64,000 nucleotides of DNA from Faucicola osloensis_B (GTDB lineage Bacteria > Pseudomonadota > Gammaproteobacteria > Pseudomonadales > Moraxellaceae): the NCBI GenBank assembly GCA_964211495.1, contig CAXORL010000001.1:1116001-1180000 (forward strand). The letters run 5' to 3'. Below are positions 35,668 to 44,948 of the stretch, piece after piece. The translations under genes and the position numbers were made by a program. Each line of letters begins with the position of its first letter. The first letter of the stretch is position 1. The notes under the pieces were generated by a model. It made no database searches. It was given only the letters and a program-made list of their open reading frames with translations, and was not told where the DNA came from.

Positions 35668-38600
35668 TTAGTTTTTACTTTTGCTATGATCTTTTAACTC
35701 AATATTGATACCCAATGACTTAATCTCTTTGGTCAATACGTTGAACGATTCTGGCATACCGGCTGACATGTTCTGTTCACCATCGACGATGTTTTTGTAC
35801 ATGCGAGTACGACCTTCCACGTCATCGGATTTCACCGTCAACATCTCTTGCAATGTATAAGCAGCACCGTAAGCTTCAAGTGCCCACACTTCCATCTCAC
35901 CGAAGCGCTGACCACCAAACTGGGCTTTACCACCCAATGGCTGCTGGGTAACCAGTGAGTAGGAACCCGTTGAACGTGCGTGCATTTTGTCGTCAACCAA
36001 GTGGTTGAGTTTGAGCATGTACATATAACCTACGGTCACCGGACGATCAAATTGTTGACCGGTACGACCATCAAACAATACTTGCTGACCTGAGGTTGGC
36101 ATACCCGCTAATTCTAGCAAGCCTTTGATTTGCTGTTCTTTAGCGCCATCAAATACTGCGGTACCCATTGGTACGCCTGCACGTAGATTTTTTGACATCG
36201 CAATGATTTCGTCATCACTGATACTGCCTAAGTCCACTTGCTCGCCGCCAATTTGGTTATAGATTTTGTCTAAGAAATCACGCAACTCAGCAACTGCTGC
36301 TTGTTGTTTGATCATCTCGTCAATTTTGATACCCAAACCACGTGCTGCGCCGCCTAAGTGAGTTTCTAAAATCTGACCGACGTTCATACGCGATGGTACG
36401 CCTAGGGGGTTTAGTACCACATCCACTGGGTTGCCGTTTTCATCGTATGGCATGTCTTCAATCGGCATGATACGTGATACCACCCCTTTGTTACCATGAC
36501 GACCCGCCATTTTGTCACCTGGCTGAATACGACGTTTTACTGCCAAATACACTTTGACGATTTTTTGCACGCCATGCGTTAAGTCATCACCTGCTGTTAA
36601 CTTGCGTTTTTTCTCAGTGAATTTTTCATCGATTTCTTTTTGTTTATCGGTTAAAAAGTCACCAATTTGTGATAAACGCTCTGCGGTATCTTCTTGGGTT
36701 GGCTGAATATCAAGCAAGGTTTCAAGTGACATATCTTGCATTGAGTCTTCACTCAACACCGTACCTGATTTTAAGCCCGCGCCACCACTGACCGTTTGAC
36801 CGTCAAGCAATGAGATAATGCGACCGCGTGCGGCGTTTTCAAAGATACGCAATTCTTCTTTTAAGTCTTTACGATAACTATCAAGCTGGGCTTTTTCGAT
36901 AGCTTGCGCACGGCTGTCTTTTTCTACACCATCACGGGTAAAGACTTGCACGTCAATAACCGTACCTTTAGTAGAAGAAGGCACCCGTAACGACGTATCT
37001 TTAACATCTGCGGCTTTTTCACCAAAAATTGCACGAAGTAGTTTTTCTTCAGGGGTGAGCTGCGTTTCACCTTTTGGTGTCACTTTACCTACTAAGATAT
37101 CGCCACCTTGTACTTCAGCACCAATATAGACAATACCTGCTTCATCCAAATTAGCTAGGGCTGCTTCACCGACGTTTGGAATATCGCCAGTGATTTCTTC
37201 CGTACCCAATTTGGTATCACGCGCCACACAGGTCAATTCTTGGATATGAATGGTAGTAAAACGATCTTCTTTAACCACACGCTCAGATAACAAAATCGAG
37301 TCTTCGAAGTTGTAACCGTTCCAAGGCATGAAAGCCACACGCATGTTTTGACCCAATGCCAACTCACCCAAATCGGTTGATGGACCATCTGCCAAGATAT
37401 CCCCACGCGCAATGACATCACCTTGGTTGACGATAATGCGTTGGTTGATACAGGTGTTTTGGTTTGAACGGGTGTATTTGATTAAGTTGTAGATATCAAT
37501 GCCCGCTTCTCCCGCTTGCATTTCATCTTCATTCACTTTTACAACGACACGGCTCGCATCCACGTCCATAATGACACCGCCACGTTTGGCAGTCACACAC
37601 ACACCTGAGTCACGGGCAACGTGACGTTCCATACCGGTACCAACCAGTGGTTTGTCAGAACGTAAAGTGGGTACCGCTTGACGCTGCATGTTTGAACCCA
37701 TCAAAGCACGGTTAGCATCGTCATGTTCCAAGAATGGAATCAAACTTGCTGCCACAGACACAACCTGACGCGGTGATACATCCATATGGGTCACTTTCTC
37801 TGGTGCCATACGCACAAATTCACCATAGTTACGCACAGAGACATAATCTTCTGTCAACTGACCGCTTTCATCAATCGGCGAATCCGCTTGTGCAATCACA
37901 GTGCCCACTTCTTCAATCGCTGATAAATACTCGATTTCATCCGTCACTTTACCGTCGACTACTTTACGATACGGGGTTTCTAAGAAACCAAATTCATTGG
38001 TTTTAGCATAGACGGCTAGTGAGTTGATTAGACCGATGTTTGGACCCTCAGGGGTTTCAATCGGACACACACGACCATAATGGGTTTGGTGTACGTCACG
38101 GACTTCAAAGCCTGCACGTTCACGTGTTAAACCACCTGGACCTAATGCAGAAACACGACGCTTATGGGTGATTTCTGACAACGGGTTGTTTTGGTCCATA
38201 AACTGTGACAATTGTGATGAACCAAAGAACTCTTTAATGGCGGCTGCCACAGGTTTTGAGTTAATCAAATCTTGTGGCGATAAGTTATCTGTTTCAGCTG
38301 AGCTTAAACGCTCTTTAACCGCACGCTCAACACGGACTAGACCCACGCGAAATTGATTTTCTGTCATCTCACCGACTGAACGGACACGGCGGTTACCTAA
38401 ATGGTCAATATCGTCCACTACCCCACGACCATCACGAATTTCAATCAACATTTTTAATACGTCAATAATATCGTCGTTGGTCAATACACTGCGTTCACGC
38501 TGCACATCAGGGTCATTGGTTGGCTCATAGACTCGGCCCAAACGACGGTTGAACTTCATACGACCGACGTTTGATAAATCATAGCGATCCGCGTTAAAAA

Positions 38601-39786
38601 ACATCGATTCAAACAGTTTTTCAGCCGTATCGAGTGTTGGCGGCTCACCTGGACGCATCACTTTGTAGATTTCAATCAACGCTTCTTCACGGCTCATCGC
38701 GGTATCCGCGCGCAGTGTATCGGCGATATATGAACCATGGTCGATATCGTTAGTAAATAAAATATCAAATTCTTTAATACCGTTATTGCTGATTTTGACC
38801 AAGGTCTCGTGATCCAGCAATTGATTAGCGCGTGCAATGACTTCATCATCCACGACGATATCTTGTGCCAAAATACGTTCATACAAGTATTCATCAGGCA
38901 CAGGTAATTTAGTCATACCGGCTTGTTCGATTTTACGAATCGCGCGCGCGTTGATACGTTTACCTTGTTCGACAATCACTTCGCCATCAGGTGAAACGAT
39001 TTCAAACTGCGCCATTTCACCGCGTAAACGGTCAGTGACAAGATCGATTTCAAATTGCTCATCACCCTTATACACATGGGTTTTTTCATAAAACGCATCT
39101 AAAATTTGCTGTGTATTCATGCCAATGGCATGCAAAATCACCGTTGCCAATAATTTACGGCGGCGGTCAATACGAGCAAACACCAAGTCTTTGGCATCAA
39201 ATTCAAAGTCTAACCATGAACCACGGTAAGGAATAATACGGGCGTTATATAGCACTTTACCACTTGAATGTGATTTGCCTTTGTCATGGTCAAAGAATAC
39301 CCCTGGTGAACGGTGTAATTGCGATACGATGACACGCTCAGTCCCATTAATCACAAAAGTACCATTTTCAGTCATCAATGGGATTTCGCCCATATAGACA
39401 CTTTGTTCACGGATATCTTTAATTGCCGCTTTGGCATCTTTGTCTTTGACATCTTTATCTTTGATGACCAAACGGATTTTTACACGTAATGGCGCTGCAT
39501 AGGTTGAACCACGTAAAATACATTCGCGCACATCAAACTCTGGTGTACCTAGATAGTATTCAACAAATTGTAGCTCGGCATTGCCAGTATGGCTTTCAAT
39601 AGGGAAAATAGAATTAAAAGCGGCTTGTAAACCAATGTTTTCCCGACCTTTTGGCTTTTTATTTTCTTGCAAAAATTGCTCATACGAGTCAACTTGGATC
39701 GCCAATAAGTATGGCACATCCATGACGGTGGGCAACTTTGCAAAACTTTTACGAATGCGTTTTTTTTCAGTATACGAGTATGCCAT
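35668..39786 (-). CDS. rpoB: RNA polymerase beta subunit RpoB
   Basis: 1372 residues. Typical N-terminus (MAYSYTEKKRIRKSFAK). The rifampicin-binding cluster is readable as SQLSQFMDQNNPLSEITHKRR, which is the wild-type, rifampicin-sensitive form. The nucleotide-binding segment includes GQNMRVAFMPWNGYNFEDSI. The C-terminal anchor GGKAQFGGQRFGEMEVWALEAYGA is present. It is preceded by a long (about 540 bp) leader with attenuator hairpins after rplL. Confidence 0.99.
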   Translation of the reverse strand: MAYSYTEKKRIRKSFAKLPTVMDVPYLLAIQVDSYEQFLQENKKPKGRENIGLQAAFNSIFPIESHTGNAELQFVEYYLGTPEFDVRECILRGSTYAAPLRVKIRLVIKDKDVKDKDAKAAIKDIREQSVYMGEIPLMTENGTFVINGTERVIVSQLHRSPGVFFDHDKGKSHSSGKVLYNARIIPYRGSWLDFEFDAKDLVFARIDRRRKLLATVILHAIGMNTQQILDAFYEKTHVYKGDEQFEIDLVTDRLRGEMAQFEIVSPDGEVIVEQGKRINARAIRKIEQAGMTKLPVPDEYLYERILAQDIVVDDEVIARANQLLDHETLVKISNNGIKEFDILFTNDIDHGSYIADTLRADTAMSREEALIEIYKVMRPGEPPTLDTAEKLFESMFFNADRYDLSNVGRMKFNRRLGRVYEPTNDPDVQRERSVLTNDDIIDVLKMLIEIRDGRGVVDDIDHLGNRRVRSVGEMTENQFRVGLVRVERAVKERLSSAETDNLSPQDLINSKPVAAAIKEFFGSSQLSQFMDQNNPLSEITHKRRVSALGPGGLTRERAGFEVRDVHQTHYGRVCPIETPEGPNIGLINSLAVYAKTNEFGFLETPYRKVVDGKVTDEIEYLSAIEEVGTVIAQADSPIDESGQLTEDYVSVRNYGEFVRMAPEKVTHMDVSPRQVVSVAASLIPFLEHDDANRALMGSNMQRQAVPTLRSDKPLVGTGMERHVARDSGVCVTAKRGGVIMDVDASRVVVKVNEDEMQAGEAGIDIYNLIKYTRSNQNTCINQRIIVNQGDVIARGDILADGPSTDLGELALGQNMRVAFMPWNGYNFEDSILLSERVVKEDRFTTIHIQELTCVARDTKLGTEEITGDIPNVGEAALANLDEAGIVYIGAEVQGGDILVGKVTPKGETQLTPEEKLLRAIFGEKAADVKDTSLRVPSSTKGTVIDVQVFTRDGVEKDSRAQAIEKAQLDSYRKDLKEELRIFENAARGRIISLLDGQTVSGGAGLKSGTVLSEDSMQDMSLETLLDIQPTQEDTAERLSQIGDFLTDKQKEIDEKFTEKKRKLTAGDDLTHGVQKIVKVYLAVKRRIQPGDKMAGRHGNKGVVSRIMPIEDMPYDENGNPVDVVLNPLGVPSRMNVGQILETHLGGAARGLGIKIDEMIKQQAAVAELRDFLDKIYNQIGGEQVDLGSISDDEIIAMSKNLRAGVPMGTAVFDGAKEQQIKGLLELAGMPTSGQQVLFDGRTGQQFDRPVTVGYMYMLKLNHLVDDKMHARSTGSYSLVTQQPLGGKAQFGGQRFGEMEVWALEAYGAAYTLQEMLTVKSDDVEGRTRMYKNIVDGEQNMSAGMPESFNVLTKEIKSLGINIELKDHSKSKN

Positions 39787-40257
39787 TAAAAGTCCTTAAA
39801 CATTCAAAGCGTTAATGCCTACCCATCTATCAATACTTCAGTGCACTGATACCGCTATGCACTGATAAAGCCACAAATCACCACATTTCCTGTTAGGAAA
39901 TTAAATTTTTTGCGCATTTATTAACGATGGAATCTATTTCTAAAAGATTTGATGACCCAATCCCTACAGTCTTAAGTCACCAACTTACATCCAATTTCCT
40001 AAGGGAAATCTTAAAACCTTGCTCAATCAGCGGATAAGTTAATCATCACAGGATGCATAACCCAATCAGCGCTATAATATAAAATCGAATAAACAAAAAC
40101 TGTAGAGACGACAAAAAGCCAAACACCTTTGGGGTATTTAGCTCAAGTTTTTTTACGCATTACCAGACTTTCTAACTTGCATGGAACAATTCTGTCCTTG
40201 GTGCGTGTGCCATCTTATGTTCAATCAGACACGAAAGGTCAAGAGAATGATTATAAT
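39787..40257 (-). promoter_or_regulatory. Long rpoB leader region
   Basis: This gap between rplL and rpoB has no supportable gene. On the minus strand it contains, in order, a small terminator-like hairpin (40119-40132) and a possible promoter with TATTATAG near 40070 after a T-rich -35 region. Short hairpins TTTCC-TAAG-GGAAA (about 39999) and TTTCCT-GTT-AGGAAA (about 39888) follow, and then a TGCACTGATA direct repeat (near 39842 and 39857). It probably carries a separate rpoBC promoter and RNA processing sites, but none is decisive. Confidence 0.45.
40113..40132 (-). terminator. Second weak terminator in the rpoB leader
   Basis: CCAAA-GGTG-TTTGG on the minus strand is followed by CTTTTTG. 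The stem is only 5 bp, so it may tune read-through rather than stop transcription. Confidence 0.4.
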
Positions 40258-40296
40258 AAAAAAAAGCTATTATTACAAGTGCAATAATAGCTTTTT
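40258..40296 (-). terminator. Attenuator/terminator after rplL
   Basis: AAAAAGCTATTATT and AATAATAGCTTTTT form a 14-bp stem around an 8-nt loop, with further Ts on the minus strand, 28 bp past the rplL stop. In related bacteria a partial terminator here sets the ratio of ribosomal protein to polymerase subunit transcripts. Confidence 0.85.
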
Positions 40297-40323
40297 GAAG
40301 TTTAGAAAACTTAAGTGCGAGAA

Positions 40324-40695
40324 TTATTTCAATTCTACTGATGCGCCTGCTTCTTCTAATTTTTTCTTCAATTCTTCAGCTTCAGCTTTCGCTACGCCTT
40401 CTTTAACTGTTTGTGGTGCGCCTTCAACTAAGTCTTTAGCTTCTTTTAAGCCCAAGCCAGTGATTTCGCGAACTGCTTTAATAACAGCTACTTTCTTGTC
40501 GCCAGCGCCAGTTAATACAACGTTAAAGTCGTCTTTTTCTTCTGCTGCAGGTGCGTCACCGGCTGCTGCAGGTGCTGCTGCTAGTGCAGCGGCTGATACG
40601 CCAAATTTTTCTTCCATTGCAGAGATAAGATCTACAATTTCCATTACTGATTTTTCAGCGATTGCATCAAGAATTTCTTGGTTAGTTAATGCCAT
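40324..40695 (-). CDS. rplL: Ribosomal protein bL12 (L7/L12)
   Basis: 123 residues. The N-terminal dimerisation helix (MALTNQEILDAIAEKSVMEIVDLISAMEE, first 29 residues) is followed by an Ala-rich flexible hinge (about 34-52) and the conserved C-terminal factor-binding domain (VIKAVREITGLGLKEAKDLVEGAP). It forms the ribosomal stalk with L10. It is 69 bp after rplJ. Confidence 0.99.
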   Translation of the reverse strand: MALTNQEILDAIAEKSVMEIVDLISAMEEKFGVSAAALAAAPAAAGDAPAAEEKDDFNVVLTGAGDKKVAVIKAVREITGLGLKEAKDLVEGAPQTVKEGVAKAEAEELKKKLEEAGASVELK

Positions 40696-40764
40696 GATGT
40701 GTATTCCTAAATAAGTGAATTTGGTTTAAAAAATGCTAAGCGTAGCTAAGTTTGCTTAAATAAA

Positions 40765-41274
40765 TTAAGCGGCTTCGCCTTCGCCTTGCATTTTGTCGCG
40801 TAGTGCTGCCAAAGTACGAACAAATTTGCCTGCAGCGGCTTCTTTCATCGTACCCATTAAGCGCGCAATCGCTTCGTCGTAAGTTGGTAAGCTTGCTAAA
40901 CGATCGATATCTTTAGCAGCGATAAACTCGCCTTCAAAAGCTGCACCTTTAATTTCAAACTTATCGTTTGTTTTAGCAAATTCTTTGAACAAACGTGCCG
41001 CAGCACCTGGATGTTCAGTTGAGAATGCGATAAGTGTTGGACCTACAAATACGTCATTTAACACAGTGTAGTTAGTGTCTTCTAACGCACGACGTAATAA
41101 AGTATTACGCACGATACGCATATCAACACCCGCTGCACGAGCTTCTTTACGTAGCTGGGTCATTTTACCTACTGTTACGCCACGAGCATCGGCAACAACA
41201 GCAGAAAGGGCACCTTTGGCAGATTCACTTACTTCAGCAACAATCGCTTGTTTGTCTTGAAGATTTAATGCCAT
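40765..41274 (-). CDS. rplJ: Ribosomal protein uL10
   Basis: 169 residues. It has the N-terminal rRNA-binding domain (LNLQDKQAIVAEV, then ADARGVTVGKMTQLRKEARAAGVDMRIVRNTLLRRAL) and the C-terminal helix binding L7/L12 dimers (ARLMGTMKEAAAGKFVRTLAALRDKM). In many bacteria it represses its own mRNA by binding the leader, which is visible upstream here. Confidence 0.99.
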   Translation of the reverse strand: MALNLQDKQAIVAEVSESAKGALSAVVADARGVTVGKMTQLRKEARAAGVDMRIVRNTLLRRALEDTNYTVLNDVFVGPTLIAFSTEHPGAAARLFKEFAKTNDKFEIKGAAFEGEFIAAKDIDRLASLPTYDEAIARLMGTMKEAAAGKFVRTLAALRDKMQGEGEAA

Positions 41275-41399
41275 GGGTTGTCTCCATATTATCAGTTACC
41301 TAGTTATGATTAACTTGGGGAACCAATAAACCTAGTTAATATAATAAGTTAAAGTACAACTTATTATCTCTCCGATACGGTGGCAGTCAATGATCAATT

Positions 41400-41520
41400 A
41401 AACTGCCATCCCGTCTGCGTAGGCTGTGAAAGAACTTTCACAATTAAACTATTTATGATTTAATTATTGATTAAACCAATAGAACCTACGGTCTTAGACA
41501 GCACAACCCGTTTGTGCTGA
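41400..41520 (-). ncRNA. L10-type ribosomal protein leader
   Basis: In the 291-bp gap before rplJ the minus strand carries GACCGTAGG (about 41483-41497) and GCCTACGCAGACGG (about 41411-41424), the conserved halves of the L10 leader RNA. They are flanked by perfect hairpins CAGCACAA/TTGTGCTG (41499-41519) and TGTGAAAG/CTTTCACA (41425-41442). L10 or L10-(L12) complexes bind this structure to repress translation. Confidence 0.65.
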
Positions 41521-41565
41521 ACTAAATTTAAAATATGTTAAAAATCTACCATCAAGCGTGATAGC

Positions 41566-42264
41566 TTACGCATTACGATAAGGAACTGCATCTAAGTTGA
41601 TGCCTGGACCCATTGTGCTTGATAAGGTGATTTTTTTAATATAAATACCTTTTGAGGTCGCAGGTTTTGCTTTTTTCAAATCAGCGATTAATGCAGACGC
41701 ATTTTGCTCGATTTGTTCAGCGCTAAAGCCTACTTGACCAATCGTGGTATGGATAATACCCGCTTTATCAACACGGTAAGTTGCCTGACCCGCTTTGGTA
41801 TTTTTAACCGCTTCAGCAACGTTAGGGGTAACTGTACCTACTTTAGGGTTTGGCATTAAACCACGTGGACCTAAAATTGTACCTAATTGACCAACAACGC
41901 GCATAGCATCAGGCGATGCAATCACAACATCAAAGTCCATGTTACCCGCTTTGATGCTTTCTGCTAGGTCTTCAAAACCTACGATATCAGCACCCGCTTC
42001 TTTTGCGGCATCCGCTGCTGCGCCTTGTGCAAACACGGCAACGCGTTTGGTTTTACCAGTACCTGCAGGTAGGTTGGTAGCACCACGAACCACTTGGTCA
42101 GATTTACGTGGGTCAACGCCTAGATTGATAGCAATATCGATTGACTCTTTGAATTTTGCAGGTGGTAATTTATTTAAGATTTCCACCGCTTCAGTCAATG
42201 TGTATTGTTTGTTCGCATCATAGCTTTCAGCGATTGCTTTTTGACGTTTAGTTAATTTAGCCAT
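41566..42264 (-). CDS. rplA: Ribosomal protein uL1
   Basis: 232 residues. Conserved stretches include KFKESIDIAINLGVDPRKSDQVVRG, GPRGLMPNPKVGTVT and SSTMGPGINLD. L1 forms the mobile stalk near the E site and can repress the rplK-rplA mRNA. Its start codon directly follows the rplK stop with no gap, so translation is coupled. Confidence 0.99.
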   Translation of the reverse strand: MAKLTKRQKAIAESYDANKQYTLTEAVEILNKLPPAKFKESIDIAINLGVDPRKSDQVVRGATNLPAGTGKTKRVAVFAQGAAADAAKEAGADIVGFEDLAESIKAGNMDFDVVIASPDAMRVVGQLGTILGPRGLMPNPKVGTVTPNVAEAVKNTKAGQATYRVDKAGIIHTTIGQVGFSAEQIEQNASALIADLKKAKPATSKGIYIKKITLSSTMGPGINLDAVPYRNA

Positions 42265-42696
42265 TTACACGCCCTCCACGTCAATACCCATTGAGCGAGC
42301 AGTACCCGCCAATGTGCGAACCGCAGCTTCTAAGTCAGCAGCAGTTAAGTCAGCATTTTTAGTGTTAGCAATTTCTTCTAACTGTGCACGGTCGACTTTA
42401 CCTACTTTAGTTTTGTTCGGTACGCCTGAACCTTTAGCAGCACCTGCAGCTTTGCGAATTAAGAACGCTGCTGGTGGTGACTTCATAATGAAGGTGAACG
42501 ATTTGTCGTTGTAAACAGTGATTTCAACAGGAACAGGTAGACCTGGTTCCATGCTAGAAGTAGCTGCGTTGAACTCTTTACAGAATGCCATGATGTTCAC
42601 ACCTTTTTGACCCAATGCTGGACCAATAGGTGGTGATGGATTAGCTTTACCAGCTGGCACTTGTAGTTTGATGTAACCATCAATCTTTTTAGCCAT
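42265..42696 (-). CDS. rplK: Ribosomal protein uL11
   Basis: 143 residues. The N-terminal domain has KLQVPAGKANPSPPIGPALGQKGVNIMAFCKEFN, the proline-rich thiostrepton-region signature. The C-terminal rRNA-binding domain reads ANTKNADLTAADLEAAVRTLAGTARSMGI. First gene of the rplKA pair, with a good promoter upstream. Confidence 0.99.
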   Translation of the reverse strand: MAKKIDGYIKLQVPAGKANPSPPIGPALGQKGVNIMAFCKEFNAATSSMEPGLPVPVEITVYNDKSFTFIMKSPPAAFLIRKAAGAAKGSGVPNKTKVGKVDRAQLEEIANTKNADLTAADLEAAVRTLAGTARSMGIDVEGV

Positions 42697-42798
42697 GATA
42701 GACTCCTGTTATGGGTAATAGCGCTAGACTCTCATTCATCGAATGGCTATCTGGCTCCCCGGGTGATATTGTCAATCTTGCAGACAACAGAAAAAATA

Positions 42799-42860
42799 AA
42801 GTGCCATATTATAAGCGAATTTTTACTTAGGTAAAGCAAAAATTGCTAAATTTGGCACTT
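42799..42860 (-). promoter_or_regulatory. rplK promoter framed by an inverted repeat
   Basis: On the minus strand TTTACC (42830-42835) and a perfect TATAAT (42808-42813) are 16 bp apart. AAGTGCCA (42799-42806) and TGGCACTT (42853-42860) are exact complements flanking the promoter. Confidence 0.65.
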
Positions 42861-42910
42861 AGTTACAATTTTAGGGTCAAAAACCCCTGAAAAAGAAAAC
42901 CTAGCAAAAA

Positions 42911-43441
42911 TTAGTTAATTTTTTCTACTTGCTTAAATTCTAACTCAACCGGTGTTGGACGGTTAAAGACATTGACGGTCAACTGTAAGCGTGATTTTTC
43001 GTAATCCACTTTTTCCACCAAGCCTCTAAACTCGGTAAACGGACCATCGATGACCAACACTTCTTCACCTGGCTCAAATAAGGTTTTTGGACGCGGTTTA
43101 TTTTCGTTGGTATTTAAACGATTTAAAATGGTATCGGCTTCTTTTGGGGTAATCGGCGCAGGATTTTCTGGTGTACCGCCAATAAAACCCATTACACGTG
43201 GACAGTCTTTAACTAAGTGCCATGTATTGTCGTTCATATCCATTTCAATCAATACGTAACCTGGGAAGAATTTACGCTCAGATTTGCGTTTTTTGCCATC
43301 CCGCATTTCGATAACTTCTTCGGTTGGGACGAGTACTTGACCAAACGATTCTTTATATTCGCTGCGGTTGATACGTTCAATCAATGAACGCTGCACTTGT
43401 TTTTCAAAGCCTGAAAATGCTTGTACGATATACCAACGCAT
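42911..43441 (-). CDS. nusG: Transcription elongation/antitermination factor NusG
   Basis: 176 residues. NGN domain (MRWYIVQAFSGFEKQVQRSLIERI, then FFPGYVLIEMDMND) and C-terminal KOW domain (GEEVLVIDGPFTEFRGLVEKVDYEKSRL). It binds RNA polymerase and couples to S10 or Rho. It follows secE after 139 bp that contain a terminator-like hairpin. Confidence 0.99.
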   Translation of the reverse strand: MRWYIVQAFSGFEKQVQRSLIERINRSEYKESFGQVLVPTEEVIEMRDGKKRKSERKFFPGYVLIEMDMNDNTWHLVKDCPRVMGFIGGTPENPAPITPKEADTILNRLNTNENKPRPKTLFEPGEEVLVIDGPFTEFRGLVEKVDYEKSRLQLTVNVFNRPTPVELEFKQVEKIN

Positions 43442-43532
43442 GGATAATCTTCCTCTAATTCATTGCTAAACACATCGCCTACTATACCAAAGATGAGCAA
43501 TGCAGGTAAAATATTGATATTGCTAGATAGAT

Positions 43533-43552
43533 AAAAACCCACAGATGTGGGT
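43533..43552 (-). terminator. Terminator-like hairpin between secE and nusG
   Basis: ACCCAC-ATCT-GTGGGT on the minus strand is followed by TTTTATC, 29 bp past the secE stop. Since nusG has no obvious promoter of its own here, partial read-through is likely. Confidence 0.6.
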
Positions 43553-43580
43553 CAAATAAAAGGGTTTGGCTAAATTTTTG

Positions 43581-44048
43581 CTATTGACCAATGACGTATT
43601 GAATCAATTGGCTAAATACGGTATCTAATAACCACACAATAAAGGCTAATATCCCAGCCACTACTGCAACTTGCCAAGTGTATTCAAGGGTTTCTTGTTT
43701 GGTCGGCCAAGTCACACGGCGCAATTCAACGCGAGAATCTTGCAACAGTGTTTTAAAAGCACTGCCTTGGTTGGTCAATGCCAGTGCCAATAATGCAGCA
43801 ATGATTAGTCCAGCAATAACAGCCACGCGCGTCCATAAACTGCTAGCGGGTTGCCAATATGCGGGTAAATATTGATTAACTAAAGTTGCGCTGATTAATG
43901 CGACAAAAGCAAAAATCCACAGGGCAAAATCTTTAGGGGAGTGTCGTTTGGCAATCTCAATAGCAGCAGGTTCGTGGACAACCACTTTTTCACCAGACAT
44001 CCTTTTGCCATTGAGCTCTGCTAGTTTGTTCTCTAGCATTTGTTTCAT
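43581..44048 (-). CDS. secE: Preprotein translocase subunit SecE
   Basis: 155 residues with three predicted transmembrane helices (about 42-58, 72-92, 126-146), as in the longer gammaproteobacterial SecE. The conserved cytoplasmic amphipathic segment and last helix are readable as SRVELRRVTWPTKQETLEYTWQVAVVAGILAFIVWLLD without interruption. It stabilises SecY. It is downstream of tRNA-Trp and upstream of nusG. Confidence 0.97.
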   Translation of the reverse strand: MKQMLENKLAELNGKRMSGEKVVVHEPAAIEIAKRHSPKDFALWIFAFVALISATLVNQYLPAYWQPASSLWTRVAVIAGLIIAALLALALTNQGSAFKTLLQDSRVELRRVTWPTKQETLEYTWQVAVVAGILAFIVWLLDTVFSQLIQYVIGQ

Positions 44049-44121
44049 AAGGCTGCCCTGTCTATCATTAAAACGTATTTTATTATTAGAATACAGCGTA
44101 CACGCTAACCTAACTAAAATG

Positions 44122-44197
44122 TGGCAGGCGATGAGGGACTCGAACCCCCAACATTCGGTTTTGGAGACCGACGCTCTACCAATTGAACTAATCGCCT
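44122..44197 (-). tRNA. tRNA-Trp (CCA)
   Basis: 76 nt with encoded CCA. The acceptor is AGGCGAT/ATCGCCT, and the anticodon loop CTCCAAA gives CCA. It is immediately upstream of secE, the usual place in gammaproteobacteria, but without a tuf gene before it. Confidence 0.97.
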
Positions 44198-44212
44198 ATG
44201 TTGAGTTTGAGT

Positions 44213-44240
44213 ATTATAGCGAGTTTTTTTTTGAATGCAA
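44213..44240 (-). promoter_or_regulatory. Promoter of tRNA-Trp-secE
   Basis: TTGCAT (44235-44240) and TATAAT (44213-44218) on the minus strand, spacing 16 bp, placing the start about 8-10 nt ahead of tRNA-Trp. Confidence 0.8.
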
Positions 44241-44270
44241 CACTTTCTACAGTTTTTTGCGATTTTAATC

Positions 44271-44792
44271 TTAGCCTAGCACTGCTAAGATTTTGCGGCG
44301 TAAATGCGCAGCATCTGGCATGGCTTCCCCATCGATTCGTAATATCGAAATGCCTGCACTCAACAGCGCTTTGTCTTTTTTTTCATCTTGCTGCTGACGG
44401 CGGCGAGTGTTGTGCGTCCAGTCGTCTAATTCAATTGCCAATAGTACGGTTTGCTTGTCTTGATCGACCAGCACATAGTCAACACTCATACGACAAATAC
44501 GATTAAACCAAAAGCCTTGGTCAGTCTCGTTATCATCATTTGGCATGATAATACGCGATAGCTGTACTTGCCCAAAAATAATCAGCTCAGGCACGGCTTG
44601 CTGCAAGCGATTAAAAAATATCACTTCGGTCGGTGTCATGATTGGCATCGGCTCAAACGGCCATACCGCTAATTCATCTCCCCGAACGGGCTTAATAACC
44701 TCTTGACGGCTACTACCACTACTACGAAAGGCAAACACTAACAGAATAAACACCACAAACGCTAACACTAAAAAAATTGTCACACTAACCAC
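44271..44792 (-). CDS. DUF2726 membrane-anchored protein
   Basis: 173 residues. One N-terminal transmembrane helix (IFLVLAFVVFILLVFAF, about 6-22) is followed by a DUF2726 domain: MTPTEVIFFNRLQQAVPEL, SVDYVLVDQDKQTVLLAIELDDWTH and RRRQQQDEKKDKALLSAGI. The Asp, Glu-x-Asp and Lys pattern resembles restriction-endonuclease-like folds, so a nuclease activity is conceivable but unproven. It has no operon partner and lies just upstream of the tRNA-Trp promoter on the same strand. Confidence 0.75.
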   Translation of the reverse strand: MVSVTIFLVLAFVVFILLVFAFRSSGSSRQEVIKPVRGDELAVWPFEPMPIMTPTEVIFFNRLQQAVPELIIFGQVQLSRIIMPNDDNETDQGFWFNRICRMSVDYVLVDQDKQTVLLAIELDDWTHNTRRRQQQDEKKDKALLSAGISILRIDGEAMPDAAHLRRKILAVLG

Positions 44793-44948
44793 ACACTTTT
44801 ATCAACAGGATAACTACCACAAGGCAGCATTATTCCTCTATTGGGTGATTTTCACAAGCGCATAAATAAATAACGCGACACAAAATGTCGCATTATTTGG
44901 GTCGTTTGGCATTGTTTGGATAATTTGGCTTTAAAAAGTCAAATAGGT

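Noticed and set aside
40181..40714. 177-codon plus-strand frame opposite rplL
   Set aside because: Ala/Ser-rich mirror of rplL codon bias and it spans the attenuator hairpin.
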